In this document: piece by piece, positions 1-6,076 of the stretch
Numbering within the stretch: position 1 is the stretch's first letter
Layout: each line of letters begins with the position of its first letter
From: an uncultured Chlorobiales bacterium
GTDB taxonomy: Bacteria; Bacteroidota; Chlorobiia; Chlorobiales; Thermochlorobacteraceae
Length of the DNA: 7,712 nt
NCBI GenBank assembly: GCA_937959145.1
Contig: CALGMC010000165.1
Coordinates: 1 to 7,712 of the forward strand
Reading direction: 5' to 3'
Translations under genes and position numbers: made by a program
The notes under the pieces: model-generated
What the model was told of the DNA's origin: nothing
The model's database searches: none
What the model saw: the letters and a program-made list of their open reading frames with translations, nothing else

Positions 1-2
1 CG

Positions 3-1010
3 TTAATTGCGTTCATCAGAAAAGTTGAACGGCACGGTTACGGTTTGATTGGCTTTGGCTTGAATGGTTGAGAAGCGCATGCGCCGAATGGTGGTGAGCA
101 TGCCGCGCTCGAAACTTGGGTTGTTAAACGATTTGCTTACCGCATGGGCATCTGTTACAATGCCGTCGGGCGCGATGACAAATTGAATCGTGGCTTTGGC
201 GTTGCCAATGACACTGAACTGTGTGTAAAGGTCTTGCAAAGCAGGCTGATAGCGTTCCAAAACGTGCGCGATGTCGTCAGCAGGGCGCAGATTTTCTTTG
301 GTGATTAAGTTTTGTTTGCGCACGGCAACCTTAATGCCTTGCCGCCCCAAGCCTGTGGCGCGCGATTGGTTTCCTCCGAGATTTGCTTTTTGTGCGTCGC
401 CTAATCCGCCATTCTCGGCAACGCGCTCGATGAGCGTGCGCAGGTCGTTTCCGAACTCACTTTTTGCAAGGCTTGCGTTCAAGCCGACCAATCCGCCCAT
501 CTTGCCTTCAAGTCCGTCAAGCATGCCTGTATTTTTCGAGCCTGCGGTTGGGGTTGGCAATCCATCGCCGAAGGCTTTATCAATCGCAGTTAAGGCTTGG
601 CTAAGTCCGCTTTCAATAGCGAGCGCAGTTGCCATTTGAACAGCGTCTCTCACGGCTTGCTTTGTGAGGGCTTTGTCGCTGGCAAGGTCAGATAAAATTC
701 CTGCCGCGACATCTCTGGTGCTTACAGTTTCAATCGGCTTTGACGCTTGACGCACATCGGGCGGACTTGGCGGCACAATCTCAATCGGATTGATGACGAT
801 AGATTTGCGAGAGGGTGCAATCGGCAACGGCTCTGAATGGTGCGTGCTGATGAAATACGCTCCTAATACGAGCACGTAAAGCGCAATCGCAATGATGACG
901 CCAACGAGCATGCGCTTGCCCATCTCGTCGCGTTGCTGAAACGCATAGGGCGTAGCGACATACCAGCCTGATGTGTGTTCGGTGCTGAGCGAAAGCGTTG
1001 CGGTTTTCAT
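3..1010 (-). CDS. TonB-like energy-transducer protein with AgmX/PglI C-terminal domain
   Basis: The 335-aa protein is complete (stop TAA at 5-3). Residues 1-33 are a short cytoplasmic tail, about 34-55 form one membrane segment (MLVGVIIAIALYVLVLGAY), and about 61-83 are proline-rich, as in TonB/TolA proteins. A long helical and Gly-rich periplasmic linker follows. Residues about 252-331 resemble the AgmX/PglI C-terminal (TonB-like) domain: ATIQFVIAPDGIVTDA, then SFNNPSFERGM, IRRMRF and a closing VPFNFS. In known members this fold sits at the end of proteins working with ExbB/ExbD- or TolQ/TolR-type motors to move force to the outer membrane. The Cys pair often seen in myxobacterial members is absent: the matching places read LQDLYTQF and FERGML. 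Motor genes, if present, would be beyond position 1. The start is fixed by a strong AGGAGG 8 nt upstream. The family call is fairly secure; the partner and substrate are unknown. Confidence 0.8.
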   Translation of the reverse strand: MKTATLSLSTEHTSGWYVATPYAFQQRDEMGKRMLVGVIIAIALYVLVLGAYFISTHHSEPLPIAPSRKSIVINPIEIVPPSPPDVRQASKPIETVSTRDVAAGILSDLASDKALTKQAVRDAVQMATALAIESGLSQALTAIDKAFGDGLPTPTAGSKNTGMLDGLEGKMGGLVGLNASLAKSEFGNDLRTLIERVAENGGLGDAQKANLGGNQSRATGLGRQGIKVAVRKQNLITKENLRPADDIAHVLERYQPALQDLYTQFSVIGNAKATIQFVIAPDGIVTDAHAVSKSFNNPSFERGMLTTIRRMRFSTIQAKANQTVTVPFNFSDERN

Positions 1011-1018
1011 GGGTTGTT

Positions 1019-1024
1019 CCTCCT
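1019..1024 (-). promoter_or_regulatory. Shine-Dalgarno AGGAGG of the TonB-like gene
   Basis: On the minus strand the leader reads ACAGGAGGAACAACCC and then ATG. This perfect AGGAGG with 8-nt spacing fixes the start at 1010. It is the best ribosome binding site in the window, and its first three bases lie inside the 3' arm of a leader inverted repeat (1022-1030). Confidence 0.85.
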
Positions 1025-1077
1025 GTAAGTTTTAGTTGTTTGAAATTTTCTTTGAACTGATATTGATGACTTACAGG
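1022..1077 (-). repeat. 9-bp perfect inverted repeat in the leader, touching the Shine-Dalgarno
   Basis: Arms CCTGTAAGT (1022-1030) and ACTTACAGG (1069-1077) are exact reverse complements separated by 38 nt. In the minus-strand transcript the 3' arm ends in the first AGG of the AGGAGG ribosome site, so pairing would partly hide it. The arms do not extend further, and the long loop makes the structure only moderately stable. The repeat is seen directly; a control role is inference. Confidence 0.4.
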
Positions 1078-1106
1078 TGCAATTATCGGAGAAAGTGAGG
1101 GGGCAG

Positions 1107-1150
1107 TTGTCAAGGCGGGGTCAAAGGATTGTCAAATGTTAGTCAAATCA
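1107..1150. promoter_or_regulatory. Operator-like array: four 11-bp direct repeats with GTCAA core
   Basis: Four consecutive 11-bp units (TTGTCAAGGCG, GGGTCAAAGGA, TTGTCAAATGT, TAGTCAAATCA) place GTCAA at 1109, 1120, 1131 and 1142, exactly one helical turn apart. Tandem half-sites at 11-bp spacing are the hallmark of OmpR/PhoB-family response regulators; the E. coli Pho box repeats CTGTCAT every 11 bp. The array lies between divergent genes and ends 7 bp before a -7 element on the plus strand, the geometry expected for an activator replacing the -33/-35 contact. It is about 97-140 bp upstream of the minus-strand gene and may act on both. The regulator is not in the window. Confidence 0.6.
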
Positions 1151-1157
1151 AAATGCG

Positions 1158-1165
1158 TATCTTTT
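1158..1165 (+). promoter_or_regulatory. Candidate -7 promoter element for the envelope operon
   Basis: TATCTTTT matches 7 of 8 positions of the Bacteroidota TAnnTTTG element. No proper TTG lies 19-20 nt upstream; that place is occupied by the last GTCAA repeats, as at activator-dependent promoters. Transcription would begin near 1170, leaving a leader of about 88 nt before the ATG at 1258. Confidence 0.4.
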
Positions 1166-1257
1166 CGGTGCTCAATCCTAACAAAATGAGGCGTCAGAGC
1201 GTCGTAACTTTTGCGCACAGCATTACGAAAGCCTTTGCGAACTCAACAAACACACCT

Positions 1258-2493
1258 ATGCGACTCTTATTCTTGTTTTTCCTAACGCTATTTATTTCAG
1301 CAAGTTGCTCTTCGATGCTCGCACAGTTGCCCGAATCGCGTGAAGCGGTTTTTGTAGAAACTTTCTCGTCGGCAGAAGTTTCGCTGAAAGCCAAAGGAAT
1401 TGGCAAAGAAGTCGAAGATGCAGAAAATGACGCGCGCAAAGCCGCCGTTTATTTCGTGCTTTATAGCGGCACAGACCCGCTCCTTCAAACTGACGAAGAG
1501 AAAGCGAACTTCAGTAAAATTGAGAGCGAGTTTTTTAATCTCTCCAACATCAACAATTACATCACATTTTTTGGGAATGAAATGCTTTCGCGTGTGCGGA
1601 TTCGCGGCGGCGTGAAGGTTGAAAAGTTTGTCCGCGTCAATAAAGAAAAACTCTCGCAAGACCTTGCCAAACGCGGCATCATCGCCTCGCGTGCCGACCT
1701 TTCGGAAGCCATTGGCAATCCCGTGATTATGGTTCTGCCCGAAGTCGCACGCGGACAAAGCCCGATTGAAGCCTTGCAAACCGACAGCGAACTCAAAAAA
1801 GGTGCGGAAGTGATTGAATCGTATCTCACCGCACGCAAATACACGGTCGAAGTGCCCGAACAGCGACAAGTCATTGCCGACCTTGCCGAAGCCCAAGCCA
1901 ATTTGAAAAGCATGGAAACGGACATCGCCTATCAACTTGCGCTCACCATCGGTGCTGATATTTACATCACTTACAATGTGCAGATTGAAAAAGGCACATT
2001 CGGGAGCAAAGCCAGCGTTGGCTGTCGCGCTTTTGAAACCACCACCGGACGCCTGCTCGGCACAGAAACCGGCTTCAGCCCTGAACGCCCCTCGACTTCA
2101 ACTGCCGCCCTCATTGAAGAAGCCATGAACTCCGCGATTGATAAAACCCTTTCCCGAATCGACGCCTATTGGAAACAAGACCTTGAACGCGGACAACAAT
2201 ACAAACTCATTTTCCGAATCGTCGGCGATTACAAAGACCTCTTCGATATTTCCGACGCAATAGAAGACGTGCTGAAAAAATTTGCTTCATCGACACGCCA
2301 AGTCGCTGTAACCGACCGAACGCTCGACTATGTGATTTGGCAAAAAGATTACGACACGCCAACGAAACTTTTCCGTGCGTTGGAAAAAGCCGTCAATGCG
2401 AATCCGACCATTCGCAAAAACTTCGCGAAACTCAAACGTGTGAGCGTTAATCGCAAATTGCTTTTGCTCGCGATTGATAATACGGGAGATTAG
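1258..2493 (+). CDS. Exported FlgT/LpoB-like envelope protein (DUF6175-like)
   Basis: This start gives 411 aa. The reading frame opens earlier (TTG 1129, ATG 1153), but those codons fall in the operator and promoter. The ATG at 1258 gives a clean export signal, MRLLFLFFLTLFISASC. Cys17 could be lipidated, although Ser at -3 makes the lipobox poor. Residues about 35-135 (KAKGIGKEVEDAENDARKAA) resemble the N-terminal FlgT/LPP20-type helix-sheet module. Residues about 155-305 (PVIMVLPEV, GADIYITYNVQI, CRAFETTTGRLLGTETG) have the pattern of TolB-N/LpoB/CsgG-like domains and recall Bacteroidota DUF6175. Residues about 315-407 form a further alpha/beta block. No catalytic residues are evident, so a structural or assembly role at the outer membrane is likely. 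It is the first gene of a coupled operon. No strong ribosome site precedes the ATG. Family assignment is from memory of patterns, not a search. Confidence 0.65.
   Translation: MRLLFLFFLTLFISASCSSMLAQLPESREAVFVETFSSAEVSLKAKGIGKEVEDAENDARKAAVYFVLYSGTDPLLQTDEEKANFSKIESEFFNLSNINNYITFFGNEMLSRVRIRGGVKVEKFVRVNKEKLSQDLAKRGIIASRADLSEAIGNPVIMVLPEVARGQSPIEALQTDSELKKGAEVIESYLTARKYTVEVPEQRQVIADLAEAQANLKSMETDIAYQLALTIGADIYITYNVQIEKGTFGSKASVGCRAFETTTGRLLGTETGFSPERPSTSTAALIEEAMNSAIDKTLSRIDAYWKQDLERGQQYKLIFRIVGDYKDLFDISDAIEDVLKKFASSTRQVAVTDRTLDYVIWQKDYDTPTKLFRALEKAVNANPTIRKNFAKLKRVSVNRKLLLLAIDNTGD
2484..2489 (+). promoter_or_regulatory. Ribosome binding site supporting a TTG start
   Basis: GGGAGA lies 6 nt before TTG 2496, inside the last codons of the preceding gene. 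It supports the unusual TTG start of the DUF4160 gene and implies coupled translation. Confidence 0.5.
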
Positions 2494-2495
2494 TC

Positions 2496-2726
2496 TTGCC
2501 CACGCTCTACGAGTATCTTGGAACACGTGTCTTCTTTTATGCAAACGACCATGAACCTGTTGATATTCATGGTCGCTGTGAGGAAAGAGAAAGTATTATT
2601 GAAATCATACCGATTGAAAATGCCTATATGTTCTGCGTGAGAGAAATTGTCAAGAAGTGGAATGATTTTTTCGTAAAAGGATCTTCAATTCGCACTGTTC
2701 AAATCACGCAAAAATTGAAATCATGA
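2496..2726 (+). CDS. DUF4160-family small protein
   Basis: This 76-aa protein starts at TTG, supported by GGGAGA 6 nt upstream and by the opening MPT, a common start of DUF4160 proteins. The family signature is visible at residues about 12-26: RVFFYANDHEPVDIHGR matches the usual Y-x-x-DH-x-P-x-H-x-H pattern, with the second His replaced by Asp (PVDIH for PPHxH). A beta strand (SIIEIIPI) and a C-terminal helix (REIVKKWNDFF) follow. There is no signal peptide, so it is cytoplasmic. The gene sits 2 nt after the envelope gene and overlaps the DUF2442 gene by 4 bp. DUF4160 and DUF2442 genes are commonly neighbours and the pair has a toxin-antitoxin-like layout, but no activity is known to me. By hand count the pair is AT-richer (about 39% GC) than its neighbours. 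Confidence 0.75.
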   Translation: MPTLYEYLGTRVFFYANDHEPVDIHGRCEERESIIEIIPIENAYMFCVREIVKKWNDFFVKGSSIRTVQITQKLKS

Positions 2727-3022
2727 AAATTGAAAAAGTAGAGCGCATCGGGGCATTCACGCTGAGGATTTTTTTTCAAGATGGAAAAATCTCGCTCATT
2801 GATTTTGAGCCTTTTCTCTCACAATCTCGCAACGAGCAAATCCGCAAGTATCTTTGCGAGGAGATGTTTGCCGACTTTCGACTTTGTGACGGCGAACTTT
2901 TTTGGAACAATGGGGAACTTTCTTTTCACCCGTATAGCCTCTATGTCAGAAACTTATTTGAACCAGAGCCTGAAGGCAAGTTGATTGAAACTTATCAAAC
3001 GTCTCAACACGCTTCAAGATGA
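2723..3022 (+). CDS. DUF2442-family small protein
   Basis: This 99-aa protein carries the DUF2442 pattern: LRIFFQDGKISLIDFEPFL (residues about 14-32), then FADFRLCDGELFWNNGELSF and HPYSLYVRNL. The usual family form is a strand with F-x-DG-x, a D-L/F motif, then F-x-x-x-x-x-x-x-x-x-x-W-x-N-G and a terminal Y/L helix. The start ATG overlaps the DUF4160 stop (ATGA at 2723-2726), and its own stop overlaps the next start (ATGA at 3019-3022), so all three are translationally coupled. No signal peptide is present, so it is probably cytoplasmic, unlike the exported proteins on either side. It is likely the physical or functional partner of the DUF4160 protein, which is inference from adjacency and family co-occurrence. 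The C-terminal tail past about residue 85 is polar and probably disordered. Confidence 0.75.
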   Translation: MKIEKVERIGAFTLRIFFQDGKISLIDFEPFLSQSRNEQIRKYLCEEMFADFRLCDGELFWNNGELSFHPYSLYVRNLFEPEPEGKLIETYQTSQHASR

Positions 3023-4383
3023 ACCGCATTTTCATTCTCGTTTTCCTTGCAACGCTTTCAGCGTGCGCCTCCAAAGGCATCACCGCCCAAACGCCTGAAT
3101 GGGTAGAACGCAATCAAGACCGACGATTTCCGCCTGAACAGTTTTGGATTGGCGTCTCGAGTGCTGTCGGCGGCAATGCCGAAGAGAAAGCCAAAGAAGC
3201 CGCCATCAAGCAAATTGCCGCACAGTTCAAAACAACCGTCAAAGCTAAAACGACCTTCACCAAGCGCGAAGAAACCGAAGGCGCAAACTCCATTTTCACG
3301 CAAAGCCTCGACGAAAAAATTGATAACCTTATTGAGAATGTCGAACTCACGGGTGCACGCATTGTCGAGACGCACAAGCAAGGCATTCGCGTCTTCGCGC
3401 TTGCAGTATTGAGCAAAGATGATTTTCTGCGTCCGCTCCGCCGTGAACTTCAAGCGTATCAAACGTCCCTTACCGAGCGGCTTACTACGGCGGAATCATT
3501 TGCAGGAAAAGATGTGGCCACAGCCATCAATGCGTATCTCGAAGTCATCAACACGCTCGACGAAGCCGAACCGAAGCGCGAATTTTTCAATCGCATTTCG
3601 GGAGAAGTATTCGAGTTCTCAAAAGCCGTTCAGCCGTCGGCAGTCGAAGCCGCCATGCGAAGCACGCTTGCCGATGTGCGCTTGACGATGGTTTCAGGAA
3701 ACAATCAAACGGGCAGTCTGGGCAGAGCCTTTGAGAAGCCGTTGGTGGTTAAAGCCACAACCAAAAGCGGCGCGCCGCTGCGCGGGCTTTCAATCGTCTT
3801 TACCGCAGGCGAAACCGAGTTAGGAAAAGTAACCACAAACAACGAGGGCGTGGCGTCGTTTAGCCCAATCGCACAAGCCGATGGCGTGCAAGGCGGAAAA
3901 GGAAAAATCGTCGCTTCGCTCGAGCTCAAACAACTTTCGCCGCAAATGCGCAACGAAGTTCGCCAGAACGCATCGGTTTCGTTTGACTTTGCGCTGAAGT
4001 CGTCAAATTTTACGTGCGAATTGGATTTAAGCGAAATTGAGGACGACCGCGCCCGACGCATGATTGAGCAAAAACTTTCCGACGCGCTTTCCAAGAACGG
4101 CGCAACGCTCAAAGTTGGCGCACCCTTGATTGCCAAAGCCACAGTTTCTGCCCGCGAAGCCGCATCTGTTCAAGGCATGAGCGGCGAGGTGATTGTGAAA
4201 GATGTAACGCTCACACTTCAATTTCAGCGGCGCGGGGGCGGCGTGCTGAGCTCGACTTCGTTCACGGCAAAAGGATTAGGCAACGATGCAGAAAGTGCGA
4301 TTGCCAAAGCGTTGAGCGAGATTCGCATTTCGCCCGCTCGGCTCGCTGAACCAATTGCTAGAGCACAAAGCGCACAAGAGTAA
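3019..4383 (+). CDS. LPP20-type outer-membrane lipoprotein with Ig-like middle domain
   Basis: This 454-aa protein has a textbook lipoprotein signal, MNRIFILVFLATLSAC, with lipobox LSA-Cys16. Ala at +2 suggests sorting to the outer membrane. Residues about 26-140 match LPP20 lipoproteins: TPEWVE, FWIGVSSAVGG, AEEKAKEAAIKQIAAQF and a closing RVFALAVLSKDDF. A helical region (about 140-205) follows. Residues about 238-328 look like a bacterial Ig-like strand sandwich (PLVVKATTKSGAPLRGLSI, GKVTTNNEGVASFSP). The last part (about 331-440) is an alpha/beta domain I cannot name. LPP20 itself is shared with FlgT-like N-terminal modules, so this protein and the first gene of the operon may be distant relatives. 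Translation is coupled to DUF2442 through ATGA. The role is unknown; envelope assembly or surface structure is inferred. Confidence 0.7.
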   Translation: MNRIFILVFLATLSACASKGITAQTPEWVERNQDRRFPPEQFWIGVSSAVGGNAEEKAKEAAIKQIAAQFKTTVKAKTTFTKREETEGANSIFTQSLDEKIDNLIENVELTGARIVETHKQGIRVFALAVLSKDDFLRPLRRELQAYQTSLTERLTTAESFAGKDVATAINAYLEVINTLDEAEPKREFFNRISGEVFEFSKAVQPSAVEAAMRSTLADVRLTMVSGNNQTGSLGRAFEKPLVVKATTKSGAPLRGLSIVFTAGETELGKVTTNNEGVASFSPIAQADGVQGGKGKIVASLELKQLSPQMRNEVRQNASVSFDFALKSSNFTCELDLSEIEDDRARRMIEQKLSDALSKNGATLKVGAPLIAKATVSAREAASVQGMSGEVIVKDVTLTLQFQRRGGGVLSSTSFTAKGLGNDAESAIAKALSEIRISPARLAEPIARAQSAQE

Positions 4384-4530
4384 CGCTACGCTGGTGTAAG
4401 TTGCATTGCGCGTTTTTCATTCGCACGCTAAATCTTTATTTTTATGCAACTGTAGCACAAACAGCCATACCTAACACCGCATTTCATAAACAGCTTTTGA
4501 GCGTTTAGACTGATTGCGGGCTTGTTAATT

Positions 4531-5985
4531 ATGAAGACCCAAATGAAACAGCAAGCGAGAAGCAACCTGAGACCCAAGACAAGAGCGAAAGCATCGGTCG
4601 GAAAATCCATCTCTCCCCAATCGGGCGACACTACAGAAACGCATCTGTATTTGGCGCAGATGTATTTGAACAGTTTTTGGAACTTGATGGGATTGGCGAT
4701 TTGTGCAGTTAACAAAAAGTTCAAAATCATAGAGCGCAACGATGGCTTTTCAGAATGGACAAAATCGACGCTCAAAAAGAGTCTAGCAGTCGGAACACTG
4801 TTGTTTGACGCGCTGCCTCCGAAAGCAGGTGCTGTTCTCAAAAAACTTTTCAAAGATGCCCTAAATGGTGAGCATCACTTAGCCGATGTTCATCTTGATT
4901 TGAAGCATCAAAAAGACAACTGGATTTTCGTGCGCGTCTGTCCGCTCTTCGATTCAAACCACGAAGTCATTGGCGTTTTAATGACCTTGCGCGACATAAC
5001 CGAGCAAAAACGCATTGAAGCCGAAAACACCTACAACCGACAACTCTACCTCACGCTGGCGCGGCACATTCCTGATAGCAATATGTTTTTACTCGACCGA
5101 GAAGGACGCTTTTTGATTGCTGAAGGCAGTGAAATGCGCAAAGACGGTATTTCGCCTGAATTATGGACGGGTAAATTGGCTCAAGAAGTTGATAAAAAAA
5201 TGTTTGACGGCATCGATCGCTTGCTCAAACGTGTCTTTTCAGGAAAGACCGCCGAAACAGAGGTCAAAGTCAGAGATAAAGTCTATGCGATTCAACTTGT
5301 GCCCGTGCGCAATGAATCTCAAAAAATTTATGCTGTCATGGGGTTAATGCGAAACATTACCCGTGCCAAACAGATTGAACAGGAACTCACTGAATCGCTC
5401 AAAGAAAAAGAACGCGCCCTTGAAGACCTTGCCGACGCCAATGAAGTCAAAACGAAATTACTCGCTGAACTGCGTGCGCAAACGGAAGTTTTAGAAAAGC
5501 AAACGCGCGAAGACGCCTTGACAGGCTTATACAACCGCCGCTACTTGAATATGCAGTTGGAGCAAGAGTTCAAGCGTGCCAAACGCTACGGCAATCCGCT
5601 CTCGGTGGTCATGTGCGATATTGACTATTTCAAAAAAATCAACGATACATTTTCGCACCAAGTCGGTGATGAAGTCTTAAAAACATTAGGGCGAATTTTC
5701 AAAGCCTATTCACGCTCGGTTGATACGGTTGCGCGTTTCGGCGGCGAAGAGTTTGTATTGGTGCTTCCTGAAACGCCGAAAGAAAAAGCCGTTTTGCTGT
5801 GTGAAAAACTGCGCGCCGCTGTGGAACATTACCCTTGGTCGGAAATTCACAAGCAACTTTCTGTAACGATGAGTTTCGGCGTGTCTGACAATGTGCGTGT
5901 GAGCCACTATGAAAAACTGCTCGCCGAAGCCGACGAGAAACTCTACGAAGCCAAAAACAGCGGGCGAAACCGTGTAGTATATTGA
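4531..5985 (+). CDS. Cytoplasmic diguanylate cyclase with two PAS-like sensors
   Basis: From ATG 4531 the protein has 484 aa; a TTG at 4522 would add three residues. It would join two GTP into cyclic di-GMP. Residues about 45-160 form a PAS-like domain ending in the typical MTLRDITEQKRIE. A second, more divergent one spans about 170-283 and ends MGLMRNITRAKQIEQE. A charged coiled coil (about 280-325) leads to the GGDEF domain (326-484), which opens with DALTGLYNRRYL. The metal site CDID (362-365) and active-site GGEEF (404-408) are intact. RSVD (395-398) lies five residues before GGEEF and is a canonical product-inhibition site. There is no membrane segment or signal, so it senses an internal cue; no ligand residues can be assigned. 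The start has only a weak GCGGG upstream. It is separated from the preceding operon by 147 bp. Confidence 0.92.
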   Translation: MKTQMKQQARSNLRPKTRAKASVGKSISPQSGDTTETHLYLAQMYLNSFWNLMGLAICAVNKKFKIIERNDGFSEWTKSTLKKSLAVGTLLFDALPPKAGAVLKKLFKDALNGEHHLADVHLDLKHQKDNWIFVRVCPLFDSNHEVIGVLMTLRDITEQKRIEAENTYNRQLYLTLARHIPDSNMFLLDREGRFLIAEGSEMRKDGISPELWTGKLAQEVDKKMFDGIDRLLKRVFSGKTAETEVKVRDKVYAIQLVPVRNESQKIYAVMGLMRNITRAKQIEQELTESLKEKERALEDLADANEVKTKLLAELRAQTEVLEKQTREDALTGLYNRRYLNMQLEQEFKRAKRYGNPLSVVMCDIDYFKKINDTFSHQVGDEVLKTLGRIFKAYSRSVDTVARFGGEEFVLVLPETPKEKAVLLCEKLRAAVEHYPWSEIHKQLSVTMSFGVSDNVRVSHYEKLLAEADEKLYEAKNSGRNRVVY

Positions 5986-5993
5986 ACACTATT

Positions 5994-6023
5994 TTGCAAG
6001 CGCAGTTCGCTTTTGTATCTTCC
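5994..6023 (+). promoter_or_regulatory. Candidate Bacteroidota-type promoter of the ligase gene
   Basis: TTTTG (5992-5996, with core TTG at 5994-5996) is followed after exactly 19 nt by TATCTTCC (6016-6023). The consensus is TTTG-N19-TAnnTTTG; the last three bases fit poorly (TCC for TTG). Transcription would start near 6030, leaving a leader of about 45-50 nt before ATG 6077. Confidence 0.35.
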
Positions 6024-6076
6024 GCTAAGTCCTAACACCATCTGAATTTTCAACTCAACCTGAACGGAGCAACTCA

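Noticed and set aside
271..639. Plus-strand open frame antisense to the TonB-like gene
   Set aside because: The minus-strand gene has clear domains and a strong ribosome site; the opposite frame has no recognisable domain and is a shadow.
1082..1115. TTGACA and GATAAT on the minus strand as a sigma-70 promoter for the TonB-like gene
   Set aside because: The spacing is 20 bp, too long, and the TTGAC is explained by the reverse strand of the GTCAA repeats.
1297..1935. 212-residue minus-strand open frame inside the first operon gene
   Set aside because: Its Phe-rich, low-sense composition and lack of any motif mark it as an antisense shadow of the exported protein gene.
4437..4444. TATTTTTA as a -7 element for the cyclase gene
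   Set aside because: It matches TAnnTTTG except the last base, but the sequence is simply AT-rich and the -33 place reads TTT rather than TTG. The promoter of this gene remains unassigned.
4399..4451. 8-bp inverted repeat AGTTGCAT / ATGCAACT after the lipoprotein operon, possibly a terminator
   Set aside because: The loop is 37 nt and no T-run follows the second arm, so it does not look like an intrinsic terminator. It may be chance.
5998..6012. AAGCG-CAGTT-CGCTT hairpin followed by TT, as a terminator of the cyclase gene
   Set aside because: The stem is only 5 bp and the T-run is very short; it overlaps the spacer of the candidate ligase promoter.
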